From Paraburkholderia sp. (lineage in GTDB: Bacteria; Pseudomonadota; Gammaproteobacteria; Burkholderiales; Burkholderiaceae): DNA of 64,000 nt. A model generated the notes under the pieces. It was not told the origin of the DNA and searched no databases. It worked only from the letters and a program-made list of their open reading frames with translations. The stretch is from NCBI RefSeq assembly GCF_028283785.1, contig NZ_JAPWKB010000017.1:1-64000 (forward strand), in the 5' to 3' direction. Within the stretch, counting starts at the first letter, position 1. Every line of letters begins with the position of its first letter. Position numbers and translations under genes: made by a program. Below, one piece after another: positions 43,079 to 53,100 of this stretch.

Positions 43079-43879
43079 ATGCAAAAACTCCTTGAAAACC
43101 AGGTCGCGCTGATCACGGGCGCGAGTTCGGGCATCGGCTTCGGCGTTGCGACATCGCTCGCCGAAGCGGGTGCATCCGTTGTCATCAACTACTACTCGCA
43201 ACCAGAACCGGCCGAAGCGCTCGCCGCGGAAATCATCCGTGCGGGTGGCGCGGCCATCGCCGTCAAGGCGGACGTCTCCGATCCACAGCAGGTGGATGCG
43301 CTTTTCGAAGCGTGTCGCACGCGGTTCGGCACCGTGGATATCGTGGTTGCAAATTCGGGTTTGCAAAAGGACGCGTCATTCGTCGAAATGACATTGCGTG
43401 ACTGGAATGCGGTACTCAACGTAAACCTGACCGGCCAGTTCCTGACGGCCCAGGCGGCGGTCCGCGAATTCCTGCGACGTGGCGCGCGGCCCGTGTCCAA
43501 AGCACTGGGCAAGATCATCTGCATGAGTTCGGTTCATCAGGTCATCCCGTGGGCCGGTCATATCAACTATGCGGCCTCGAAAGGCGGCGTGCAGATGATG
43601 ATGCAGACTCTCGCACAAGAGGTCGCGCCGCAACGCATACGCGTGAACAGCATCGCGCCCGGCGCGATCAAGACGCCCATCAACAAGGACGCGTGGGAGT
43701 CGCCGGAAGCGCTGCAGCGCCTTCTGAAACTGATTCCGTATGGACGCGTCGGCGAGCCCGACGATATCGGCAAGGCGGCCGTCTGGCTCGCCTCCGACGA
43801 AAGCGATTACGTGACCGGCACCACGTTGTTCGTCGATGGCGGCATGACGCTGTATCCGGGCTTTGAAGACAATGGCTGA
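43079..43879 (+). CDS. Glucose 1-dehydrogenase (SDR family)
   Basis: 266 residues. Short-chain dehydrogenase features: TGASSGIG cofactor motif, catalytic SSVHQVIPWAGHINYAASK (Ser, Tyr, Lys) and VNSIAPGAIKTPIN. The C-terminus DGGMTLYPGF closely resembles Bacillus glucose 1-dehydrogenases, which oxidise glucose to gluconolactone with NAD(P)+. The GH15 gene starts inside its last codons. The pair fits release of glucose by the hydrolase, then oxidation here. Confidence 0.85.
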   Translation: MQKLLENQVALITGASSGIGFGVATSLAEAGASVVINYYSQPEPAEALAAEIIRAGGAAIAVKADVSDPQQVDALFEACRTRFGTVDIVVANSGLQKDASFVEMTLRDWNAVLNVNLTGQFLTAQAAVREFLRRGARPVSKALGKIICMSSVHQVIPWAGHINYAASKGGVQMMMQTLAQEVAPQRIRVNSIAPGAIKTPINKDAWESPEALQRLLKLIPYGRVGEPDDIGKAAVWLASDESDYVTGTTLFVDGGMTLYPGFEDNG

Positions 43880-45755
43880 GCGGCGCGCGGCGCGCTCGAA
43901 GCCACACGTTACGTTCGGCGAACAGGGTGTGGTGGGCAATATGGAAACCACGGCACTGGTGTCGCTGAGTGGATCGGTGGATTTCATGTGCTATCCGCGC
44001 GTCGATTCGCCGACCGTCTTCGCTGCGTTGCTCGACCCTGCGCGCGGTGGCCATTTTTCGATCGCGCCGCACACGGCAGCGACGAACATCAAGCAGATGT
44101 ATCTGCCGGAAACCAATGTACTGTTGACACGTTTCATGTCGGACGAAGGCGTGTGCGAACTCATCGACCTGATGCCCGTCACCGACGACGGCCCCCGCAC
44201 TGCCGATGCCGCGCCGAATTGCCTGATCCGCATGGTACGGATGGTCTACGGCACGATGACGATATCGCTCGATTGCGCGCCACGTTTCGACTATGCACAA
44301 CGCGGTCATCGGGCGCGACTCGGCGATACCGGACACACGGCCGAATTCACGATAGACGATGCATCGGACGACAACCCGGACAGCACTGCGCCGACGGTCG
44401 ACATGCTGGCGCTCAAAGCATCGGTACCACTGTCGCTTCACCACGACGACGCGCGCGCGCAGTTCGAACTCAACCAGGGCGAGACGGCGTGTTTCGTTTT
44501 GGGCGATGCGCGCACGCTCGACAACTACACGTTCGATTTCGACACGATGCTCGCCGATACGACTGCATTCTGGCGTACCTGGTCCGTGCGCTCGACCTAT
44601 CGCGGCCGCTATCGCGAGATCGTCATGCGTTCGGCATTGACGCTGAAACTACTCAGTTCACGCGAGCACGGCGCGATCGTTGCGGCCGCGACATTCGGCT
44701 TGCCCGAGAGTCAAAACGGCACACGTCGGTGGGATTATCGTTTTACATGGATTCGCGATGCGGCGTTTTCGGTCTATGCGCTATTGCGACTGGGCTATAC
44801 CGGCGAGGCCGCGCACTTCATGCGATGGATCGGCGCGCGCAATCGCGATTGCGCATCGGATGGCGCGTTGCGCGCGATGTACACGGTGGATGGCGAACCC
44901 GCGCCCGAGGAAGCGGATCTCGACGCATTGCTCGACAAGCGTGACAAGAATCGCGCGCGGCGAGGCAATGGCGCACGCGACCAGATTCAACTCGATGTCT
45001 ACGGCGCGCTGCTCGATGCAGCGTATCTGTTCAACAAGTATGGTCGCGCGATTTCATACGACGGCTGGTGCAACGTGACGCGCATCGTCAACTATGTCGT
45101 CGATCACTGGCAGGAACCGGATCACGGCATCTGGGAATTTCGCAATGGCCAGCGCCCGCTGCTGCATTCGCGTCTGATGTGCTGGGTTACCGTCGATCGT
45201 GCGCTGCGACTCGCGGACAAGCGCTCGCTGCCCGCGCCGCTTAAGACGTGGTTCGAAACCCGTGATGCGATTCATCGCGACATTCACGAAAACTTCTGGA
45301 ATAGCGCGCGAAAATCATTCGTGCAGACGCCGGAATCCGACGCACTCGACGCGTCGATATTGATGATGCCGCTAGTCCGCTTTATCAGCTCGACCGATCC
45401 GCGCTGGGTGTCGACACTCGACGCGATCGGCCGCGAACTCAGCGTCGACCCGCTGATTTTCCGCTATACGCGCGGCGATAATCTCGACGGTTTGCCCGGC
45501 GTGGAAGGGGGCTTTAGCGCGTGTTCGTTCTGGTATGCGGAGGCATTGGCGCGCGCCGGCCGCATCGACGAAGGCCGGCTCGTGTTCGAGAAGATGATCG
45601 CGCATGCGAATCATCTGGGCCTGTTTTCCGAAGAAGTCGCAATCGACGGCGAACCCCTCGGCAACTTTCCGCAAGCGCTTACCCATCTGGCACTTATCAG
45701 CGCTGCGTATCAACTCGATCGCAGTATCGACGGCGTTCATGTTCCGTGGACGTGA
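43872..45755 (+). CDS. Glycoside hydrolase family 15 protein (glucoamylase/trehalase-like)
   Basis: 627 residues. GH15 fold: an N-terminal beta-sandwich, then an (alpha/alpha)6 barrel starting around RRWDYRFTWIRDAAFSVYALLRLG, with the second catalytic-region marker DGLPGVEGGFSACSFWYAEAL. Members release glucose from glucans, maltodextrins or trehalose by inversion. No signal peptide, so it should act in the cytosol. ATG 43872 overlaps the glucose dehydrogenase stop by eight bases, implying coupling. The substrate cannot be fixed from sequence; trehalose is a good guess for cytosolic actinobacterial and proteobacterial relatives. Confidence 0.88.
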   Translation: MAERRAARSKPHVTFGEQGVVGNMETTALVSLSGSVDFMCYPRVDSPTVFAALLDPARGGHFSIAPHTAATNIKQMYLPETNVLLTRFMSDEGVCELIDLMPVTDDGPRTADAAPNCLIRMVRMVYGTMTISLDCAPRFDYAQRGHRARLGDTGHTAEFTIDDASDDNPDSTAPTVDMLALKASVPLSLHHDDARAQFELNQGETACFVLGDARTLDNYTFDFDTMLADTTAFWRTWSVRSTYRGRYREIVMRSALTLKLLSSREHGAIVAAATFGLPESQNGTRRWDYRFTWIRDAAFSVYALLRLGYTGEAAHFMRWIGARNRDCASDGALRAMYTVDGEPAPEEADLDALLDKRDKNRARRGNGARDQIQLDVYGALLDAAYLFNKYGRAISYDGWCNVTRIVNYVVDHWQEPDHGIWEFRNGQRPLLHSRLMCWVTVDRALRLADKRSLPAPLKTWFETRDAIHRDIHENFWNSARKSFVQTPESDALDASILMMPLVRFISSTDPRWVSTLDAIGRELSVDPLIFRYTRGDNLDGLPGVEGGFSACSFWYAEALARAGRIDEGRLVFEKMIAHANHLGLFSEEVAIDGEPLGNFPQALTHLALISAAYQLDRSIDGVHVPWT

Positions 45756-46081
45756 GTTGGCGCGGCCTGAATGCCCGTTTCGCATGCACGGTTTCGCCGT
45801 CCGCGTAAAACATACGCGCGCAGCATGCAGTTTCCGCCCCAATCCCGGTCATACAGCGATATTCGCGCTTTGCGATGAGCGCCTGAAACCTATGCTGACA
45901 AATCCTTCCAGACAGTTACGCTTTATGTTGGCCGGTTAGGCACGCTTCATGCTATTTTCATTGCGCACTGCAGCGTAACGCTTTTCCCGCTTCTGTCTGT
46001 CCGTTGGGCGAATCGGGAAATGCGACACGATGTTGCGCCTCAGTCTCGCAGCTGAGCAGGCGACTTTCCAAACCCGTTTTC
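45756..46081. other. Intergenic region after the GH15 gene
   Basis: No convincing gene or terminator hairpin. ORFs over it are shadows or too short. It must hold the promoter of the following hypothetical gene. Confidence 0.4.
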
Positions 46082-46423
46082 ATGGACTCAGAAAAAATGG
46101 ATAACTTTGCCAGTCGCATTAGCGCCCTACTGTCTGCCCTTCTTCCGCATAGCTCGATTACGCGTCTGGCAGAGCGGGAATTCTGCATTCGTCATCTGCA
46201 ACCGAAGCATTCCGCACGCTCGGGTTATCCGCGCGATCTCGTCGTGATCGTCGATGAAGACCTCGTGTCGCGCATCGAACTGGCCGATGCCAATGAATTC
46301 GAGCGCGATATGGCGCCCGAACTGCTGCACACGCTGGTTCACGATCTCGCCGACTACAATCCGTGGTCGCAAAACTTCAGTACTTTTCTCGTGGCATTGA
46401 ATCGCCCGCCTTCACTGCACTAA
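46082..46423 (+). CDS. Hypothetical protein, 113 residues
   Basis: The frame has normal codon bias and an acidic, mixed alpha/beta-like composition (DLVVIVDEDLVSRIELADANEFERDM). No signal peptide or membrane segment and no recognised family. No clear Shine-Dalgarno precedes the first ATG; the internal ATG at 46097 is an alternative. It stands alone, convergent with the glycosyltransferase gene. Confidence 0.6.
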   Translation: MDSEKMDNFASRISALLSALLPHSSITRLAEREFCIRHLQPKHSARSGYPRDLVVIVDEDLVSRIELADANEFERDMAPELLHTLVHDLADYNPWSQNFSTFLVALNRPPSLH

Positions 46424-46556
46424 AGCTACATACTACTCAGACTCAAGCACTCGCCACGACTGATCCGCCGACCCGCTTACGCGCTTGATATAGCGCGTTC
46501 GCCGGTAAGCCGCTAGCACGTTCGAACATGGCGAGTCGCCATTCCCCTGCGCCGGA

Positions 46557-47303
46557 CTAGTCGAGTTCACCCACCGCGTTGAGCGGCGACCAGTCCGGCG
46601 ACGCAAGACGTCGCCCCACTTCACGCAAGGTCGCACCGAATCCGCGCGGTGCGCGCGAGTCGAGTCGCGCGCTCGTCACGACACGCGTGGACGCGGTCCA
46701 TGCAATCGTCGCACCGTCCGCGATCAATGCTTCGACCAGCGCTACGTCTTCGTTCGAATCGAGTGCGCGAAAACCATTCACGCGCAAATAAGCGGCCGCC
46801 GACACGCCGAGGTTCGCGCCGTGAATATGCCGGTGCCCGTCCGCATCGCGATAGGTTTGCAAGAAATCCTCGCGCACCCGCTCGCTGTGTCCGGTCCAGT
46901 CGTCCACGCTGATCACACCGCAGACCGCTTCCGCGTCGCACGCGAGCTGACACACCAGCCAGTCGGCCGGCACGACGGTATCTGCATCGGTGAAGGCGAG
47001 CCATCGCGCGCCCGCGTCGAGCGCACAACGCGCGCCCTCGGCACGCGCAAACCCGACATTGCGATGTGTAATTTCGATGACATCGGCACCCAACGCCGTC
47101 GCGATCGCGCCCGTGTCGTCGCTGCAACTGTCGAGTACGACGATCACCTTCACTGCTTCGCCGGCAAGGTCCTGATGACGCGCCGCAGCCAGCGCTGAAC
47201 TCACGCAGCGCGCGATGCTGCCCGCTTCGTTGTGGGCCGGAATGATGACACCGATCACGATACGCTCCGTTCTGGTTGTTCTGGCCGATGTCGGACGCGA
47301 CAT
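46557..47303 (-). CDS. Family 2 glycosyltransferase
   Basis: 248 residues. GT-A fold with IGVIIPAHNEAGSIARCVSSAL, VIVVLDSCSDDTGAIA and the DxD-like FTDADTVVPADWL. The final half includes HIHGANLGVSAAAYLRVNGF, the acceptor loop of this family. Cytosolic; sugar donor and acceptor unknown. Start at MSRPTSAR with a GGAAG site; the longer ORF reaches back into the promoter of the divergent YcgR-like gene. Confidence 0.85.
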   Translation of the reverse strand: MSRPTSARTTRTERIVIGVIIPAHNEAGSIARCVSSALAAARHQDLAGEAVKVIVVLDSCSDDTGAIATALGADVIEITHRNVGFARAEGARCALDAGARWLAFTDADTVVPADWLVCQLACDAEAVCGVISVDDWTGHSERVREDFLQTYRDADGHRHIHGANLGVSAAAYLRVNGFRALDSNEDVALVEALIADGATIAWTASTRVVTSARLDSRAPRGFGATLREVGRRLASPDWSPLNAVGELD

Positions 47304-47473
47304 GCTTGCCGGTACTTCCACGGAGTCGAGCAATTCCCAAGCCCTGTAACCTTGAGTTAAAAGCGGTATCGGCAGACAGGTGCCGAAAAAGTAATTTCGG
47401 GTCACAATGACGCGACGCGTTGAGATCACGCGTCAAAGTGACCGACAAAAAACATCAAATAGTCTGAGAGCCA

Positions 47474-48415
47474 ATGGAAACCACGACTGAAGCGTCCCGC
47501 GAAGCCGCACCTCAAATCTTGAGTGTCGACATGGTGCCGACCGGCACGCCGCTCGAATGGCCCATCGCAGACGCGAGCGACCACGCGTTGCTCTACGATC
47601 GCGGCGCTATCCTGCTCAACGACGCCGAACGTCGCTTCCTGTTCGACACGTTCAAACCGATTCGCGGCGACGACCTGGAAGACGCCGGCGCGAGTCCCGC
47701 GTCGGCCGACAACCAAGCGGCAAAGCCCGACTCGACGGTGCCGCTGACGGTCAAGGACATGCATCTCGCGATCGGCGGGTTGCTTGGACTGCGCTCGCAG
47801 GTAGGCGGCGGCACGCCGATGCAGCCTTGCCGGATCATCGGTTTTGCGCCGAACGAATCGATCTTCATCACCCCGCCGATGACGTCCGGCCGGCCCGTTC
47901 CGCTCGCGCCCGGCGAGAATGTCGAGATCGTCGCGATTGCGAGCCAGGCTGTATTCCGCTTCGTCTGCACGGTCGATGCGGTCTGCCAGTTGCCCTTCGA
48001 TTACGTCGTGCTGTCCAGGCCTGGTGTGATACGCCGCTTGCGCGAGCGCAAGTCGATTCGCGTGCGCACCCGCCTCGCAGTGCGTTATGGCCTTGGCGTG
48101 ACCGGCGACAGCTACGACGGCGTCGCGTTGGCGACGGGTATCAGCGCATTGGGTATTTCGTTGTCGGCACCACTGCCGCTCGGCCAGGTCGGTGACCGGG
48201 TCCGCGTGTCGTTCGGTCTGAAATCGCCCGCGCCGGGTTCCCATGTCGAGACCACGGCAATCGTGCGTAACGTGCAGCGCCCGGCCACGCCGGACGGTCT
48301 GACGATGCACGGTATGGAGTTCGACCAGCTCGATACCGTGCAGCAGATGGCGCTGAAGGTATTCGTTTTCGACCGGCAGGACGACGTGCAGTACTGGTCG
48401 AATCCGACCCGCTAG
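47474..48415 (+). CDS. Flagellar brake protein, YcgR/PilZ type
   Basis: 313 residues. An N-terminal YcgR domain is followed by a C-terminal PilZ domain. The arginine-rich c-di-GMP-binding segment is present (IRRLRERKSIRVRTRLAVRYG), but the second motif, usually D/NxSxxG, reads GISALG, with Gly at the acidic/amide position. Such proteins slow the flagellar motor when cyclic-di-GMP rises. The window also encodes a GGDEF-EAL enzyme and a chemoreceptor. The stop codon overlaps the stop of the convergent vWA gene as CTAG. Confidence 0.8.
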   Translation: METTTEASREAAPQILSVDMVPTGTPLEWPIADASDHALLYDRGAILLNDAERRFLFDTFKPIRGDDLEDAGASPASADNQAAKPDSTVPLTVKDMHLAIGGLLGLRSQVGGGTPMQPCRIIGFAPNESIFITPPMTSGRPVPLAPGENVEIVAIASQAVFRFVCTVDAVCQLPFDYVVLSRPGVIRRLRERKSIRVRTRLAVRYGLGVTGDSYDGVALATGISALGISLSAPLPLGQVGDRVRVSFGLKSPAPGSHVETTAIVRNVQRPATPDGLTMHGMEFDQLDTVQQMALKVFVFDRQDDVQYWSNPTR

Positions 48416-49038
48416 ACCAGCAGGTCTTGCGGCTTGAGCCACGCCGCGTCCCACGCGGCCGCCAGCGCTTCACAGCGTCCCAGGCGCACTGCGCCGCTTT
48501 CGAAATCGACGAATACGATCCGGTCGGCGTGATCCGGCCGGATCGGCATGTCGCGACTGCGGCCGTCGGTCAGAATCCATAACCAGCGTTGCTGTGCCGG
48601 TCGCCGCCGCGCGGCTTGTGACAGCAATGCCGACGCGTGCCGCACACCGGACGCGAGCGGCGTACCGCCACCTCCACCTACCGGGCGCAGCCAGCGCTCG
48701 TTCCACCAGCGTGGCACCGCCGGTCCGAAACGCAGATCGCTGCCCGTACCGCCGAAACAGATCAGCGCCGCCTCCGCACGGTCCGCGCTCGCGCGATCGA
48801 ACAGCGCGACCAGCAAACCCTTGGCATCGGCGAGACGCTGGCCGCTCAGCATCGATCCCGAGCAATCCAGCAGGAAGCAGTGCATCGTGCTGCGTTGCGA
48901 TGTCTTCGGCAGAAAGCGCAGGTGATCGGCACGCAGCGGATGCTGACGTCGGGCGATCAACGTCGCGGGCCACGCGATGCGTGCCGCGCCTGCATGATTC
49001 CCACGCATGGCTTGCGGTTTCGCATGCGTGGCGCGCAT
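48412..49038 (-). CDS. vWA-domain protein, ChlD-like subunit of the cobalt chelatase
   Basis: About 208 residues. The metal-ion-dependent adhesion motif DCSGSM opens a von Willebrand A domain, with later T (GGGGTPLASG) and D (ILTDGRSRD) sites. It follows the ChlI-like ATPase on the same strand, so it is the vWA partner for CobN, standing in for the CobT subunit. The start is uncertain: the frame is open upstream, but the 5' region is made of GCATGC repeats. ATG at 49038 or 49008 are candidates; homology would favour the DxSxS core starting by residue 50. Confidence 0.75.
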   Translation of the reverse strand: MRATHAKPQAMRGNHAGAARIAWPATLIARRQHPLRADHLRFLPKTSQRSTMHCFLLDCSGSMLSGQRLADAKGLLVALFDRASADRAEAALICFGGTGSDLRFGPAVPRWWNERWLRPVGGGGGTPLASGVRHASALLSQAARRRPAQQRWLWILTDGRSRDMPIRPDHADRIVFVDFESGAVRLGRCEALAAAWDAAWLKPQDLLV

Positions 49039-49040
49039 GC
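49022..49040. repeat. GCATGC repeat (second copy of the 19-mer)
   Basis: GCATGCGTGGCGCGCATGC is an exact duplicate of the 19 bases at 27991. It falls on the predicted 5' end of the vWA gene, so the coding start may have been moved or created by a repeat insertion. Confidence 0.5.
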
Positions 49041-49133
49041 CAGCATGCGCACGCGGTGACGTCGTTACTATTTGCGCCCTGTCGCGCCATCGAAAACCGC
49101 TGAGCGCGTCAGCGGCGGCGTCGTTCCGATGGC

Positions 49134-50186
49134 CTAGCGTTTTTTTGGATTCAGCGGAATCACGCCTTTGACCGACGTAATGCCGGTAGGCTCGGGTGGC
49201 AGATAGCCGTAATTGCCGTCTTCCGATGCGCGGGTGTTGGTGTCGTCTCGCGGTTCTTGCTGCGCACCTGCTTGCGGCTGCTGGCGCGTTTGCGCTTGCG
49301 GTTGCTGCTGCGCATCGGACTCGCTGCGCTCGTGCCGTCGATGCAGCAACACCGCATCGGCGATCCGGTCGACATGCGCGGTCGTCACCGACTCCGCCGC
49401 TTCGAGCGCGGCCAGCGCGCGCGCCGCGCGCAGCATCACGAGATCGGCGCGCAACCCGTCTACGGCCGCCTCGATACAGCGCTGACTGACGTATGCGTGT
49501 AACGCATCGCTGAATGCGAGACCAGCCAGCACCGCCCGCGCCGCACGAATCCGCTCGACAAACCCGGCCTGCTGCGCCGCGCACGATGCGCGAAACGCAT
49601 GCGGATCGAGATCGAACGCGAGTCGCGCCTTGACGATCTGCTGACGCACGGCCGGATCGAAACAGTTGTCGAGTTCGACCATCAGACCGAAGCGGTCGAT
49701 CAGTTGCGGACGCAGTTCGCCTTCTTCCGGATTCATCGTGCCGATCAGCACGAAACGCGCGTCGTGGCTATGCGAAATGCCGTCGCGCTCGACGGTATTC
49801 ACCCCGCTCGCGGCGGCATCGAGCAACGCATCGACCAGCGCGTCGGGCAGAAGGTTTACCTCGTCCACGTAGAGCACGCCCTGATGCGCTCTCGCCAGCA
49901 ATCCAGGCGAAAAACGCACGGAACCGTCGCGCAACACGGTTTCGATATCCAGCGTGCCGATCAGACGGTCTTCGCTCGCGCCGAGCGGCAACGTGACGAG
50001 CTGGCCTTCCGGCAGCAACTCCGCGAGCGCTCGCGCACTGGTGGATTTCGCCGTGCCGCGCGGACCGGTGACGAGTACGCCGCCAAGACCGGGATCGATC
50101 GCCGCAAGCAACAACGCCTGCTGCAACGCCTGCTGACCAACCAGCGCGGCAAACGGAAACGCCGGCCGCTGCGCCGCTGCATTCAT
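49134..50186 (-). CDS. ChlI/BchI-like AAA+ ATPase, cobaltochelatase partner
   Basis: 350 residues. Walker A GPRGTAKSTSARAL, Walker B VLYVDEVNLL, and the sensor segment FVLIGTMNPEEGELRPQLIDRFGLMV are hallmark magnesium-chelatase I features. In Burkholderiaceae this ATPase and the vWA protein replace CobS/CobT for CobN. The C-terminus is Gln-rich and low in complexity. Its start codon overlaps the cobN stop (ATGA). Confidence 0.9.
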   Translation of the reverse strand: MNAAAQRPAFPFAALVGQQALQQALLLAAIDPGLGGVLVTGPRGTAKSTSARALAELLPEGQLVTLPLGASEDRLIGTLDIETVLRDGSVRFSPGLLARAHQGVLYVDEVNLLPDALVDALLDAAASGVNTVERDGISHSHDARFVLIGTMNPEEGELRPQLIDRFGLMVELDNCFDPAVRQQIVKARLAFDLDPHAFRASCAAQQAGFVERIRAARAVLAGLAFSDALHAYVSQRCIEAAVDGLRADLVMLRAARALAALEAAESVTTAHVDRIADAVLLHRRHERSESDAQQQPQAQTRQQPQAGAQQEPRDDTNTRASEDGNYGYLPPEPTGITSVKGVIPLNPKKR

Positions 50187-53100
50187 GTTCGGGTTCCTTC
50201 GATATGCTGCTCGCTGGCGAGCAGATGCTGTTCGACTTGCGCGCGATACGCGCCCGGCGCCTGCCACAAACCGCGCTGCATCGCTTCGAGCAGACGCTCG
50301 CAGATCCCGTGCAGCGCATGCGGATTGTGACGCTCGATAAACGCACGCGTGTCGGCGTCGTTCAGGTAGGCATCGGTCACGAGCGCGTATTGATGATCGG
50401 CGATCACGCGTGCGGTCGCATCGTAGCCGTACAGGTAATCGACGGTCGCCGCGATTTCCGCCGCGCCTTTGTAGCCGTGACGCTTCACGCCGTCGAGCCA
50501 TTTCGGATTGACCACGCGCGAACGGATCACGCGCGCAATTTCCTCGGTCAAGGTTCGCACGCGCGGCGCGGCGGGGTTGCTATGGTCCGCGTGATACACA
50601 TGCGGCTGCGCGCCCGCGAGGTGCCGCACCGCCGCGACCATGCCGCCCTGAAACTGGTAGTAATCGTTCGAATCGAGCACGTCGTGCTCGCGATTGTCCT
50701 GGTTCTGAAGCACCACATCCATCGACGCAAGCCGTGCGCCGAACGCGGAATGTGCGGCTTCGCCGCTGCTTTTCTGCGTGTATGCATAGCCGCCCCACGC
50801 CTGATACGCGTTCGCGAGGTCGGCGTCGGTCTGCCATTGCCGCGAGTCGATCATGTCCTGCAACCCTGCGCCATACGAGCCCGGACGCGCGCTGAACACG
50901 CGCCAGCCCGCCCGCCGACGCGCTTCGGCCGCGTCCATGCCGCTCGCGACCAGCGCGTCGCGTTCGCGCATCACGCGAGCGCGGATCGGGTTCAGATCTT
51001 CCGGTTCGTCGAGTTCAGCGACGGCTTGAACCGCCGCGTCGAACAGATGCATGACATTGGCGAATGCATCGCGAAAGAAGCCGGACACCCGCAGCGTCAC
51101 GTCGATTCGCGGCCGGTCGAAGGCTTCGATCGGCATGATTTCGAAATCGGTCACGCGATGACTGCCCGCCGCCCATTTCGGCCTGACGCCGAGCAACGCG
51201 AGCGCCTGCGCAATATCGTCGCCGCCGGTGCGCATGGTCGCCGTGCCCCATACCGACAGGCCGATCGCGCGCGGATAATCGCCATGCTCCTGCAAGTGGC
51301 GTTCGATCAGTTGCTGCGCCGACTTTAAACCGAGCGACCACGCCGCTTGTGTCGGCACGGCGCGGGTATCGACCGAATAGAAATTGCGGCCGGTCGGCAA
51401 CACGTCGGGACGCCCGCGCGACGGCGCGCCGCTCGGGCCCGGCGGCACGAAACGCCCGTCGAGACCGCGCTTCAGGTTCTGTAATTCCTGCGGACCGCAT
51501 GCGTCCAGACGCGGCAACACATCCTGCCGCAAACGTTCGATCACACGATGCGCATGCGGCAACGCCGCCGCGCATTCATCGTTCGCATGCTCGCATGCGT
51601 GTACGTCATCGCAGACCTGTTCGAGCAACTGCGCGGCCAGCAATTCGAGCCGCTCGCGGGTGTCTCCGGTATGACGCCACGGCGCATCGCTGACATGCGC
51701 TAAACGCATGGGACGCGGACCGCTCCACGGCGCGGCCCAATCGACCGTCAACGGATCGAAAAAATGATCGATCCCGAAGTCTTTGGCGAGTGCATCGATC
51801 AAACCCGCTTTGGCGCCCTGACCATCGCCCACCGGAAAACGACCGAGCGCGAGCAAGGTATCGCGCCGCTGCACGCCTTGCGGCGATCGACCGAACGTAT
51901 GCAGGCCATCGCGGATCTGCGCTTCCTTGAGCTCGCATAGCCACGCATCGACGCGCGTCAGCAATGCGTCTTCCGCATCCTGCCCGCTCGGTGCGTCGAC
52001 GCTGAGTTCGTCGTGCAGTTTGTGATCGACAATGGTGGCGAGAATCGTCCGGCGCAACAGTCTTGCGCGGCGCGGATCCACCATCAGCGCTTCATAGTAT
52101 TCGTCCACCTGGCGTTCGAGATCCTGCAACGGGCCATAGCTTTCCGCGCGCGTGAGCGGCGGCATCAGATGATCGATGATCACCGCCTGTGCGCGCCGCT
52201 TCGCCTGGCTGCCTTCGCCGGGATCGTTGACGATGAACGGATAAAGATGCGGCATCGGCCCGAGAATCATGTCGGGCCAGCACGCGTCGCTCAACGCGAC
52301 GCTTTTGCCCGGCAGCCATTCGAGATTGCCATGCTTGCCGACATGCACGACCGCATCGATTCCGTATGCGTCACGCAGCCAGAAGTAGAACGCGAGATAC
52401 GCATGCGGCGGCACCAGATCGGCGTCGTGATAACTCGCGTAATCGCCCTGTTCGCGTGAACGCGACGGCTGTATTCCGACGAATACATTGCCGCATCGCC
52501 AGCCCGCAATCACGAAACGGCCGCGACGCAGCGTCGGGTCCTGTTCCGGCGTGCCCCAGCGCGCGTTCAACGCGTCGCGCGCATCGGCGGGAAGCTGCGT
52601 GAAGTGACGCAGATAATCGTCGAGCGACAGGCTTTGCAACGCGGGACGCAAATCGCGCACGACCGGATCGTTCGTCACGCCTTGCGTGAGCAATCGCAGC
52701 AACGCATCGCCGTCTTCGGGCAGATCGGCAACGCGATAACCCTCGTCGCGCAACATCTGCAAAATGCCGACCACCGATGCCGGCGTATCCAGCCCCACGC
52801 CATTACCGATGCGCCCTTCGCTCATCGGATAGTTCGCGAGGATCAGCGCAAGCTTTTTGTCCGCGTTCGGACGCGTGCGCAGCGTGCACCAACGACGGCT
52901 CAACGCCGCGAGAAACGCAACGCGCTCGTGATCCGGCTGATAGCGCACCACGTCCACCTCGGTATGCGGACAGCGGTACGCGAGCCCCTTGAAACTGATC
53001 GCGCGCGTGACGATGCGGCCGTCCACTTCGGGCAACGCGATATGCATCGCGATGTCGCGCGAGTTGAGGCCGTGATTGTCTTTCTGCCAGTCGTCGCGAT

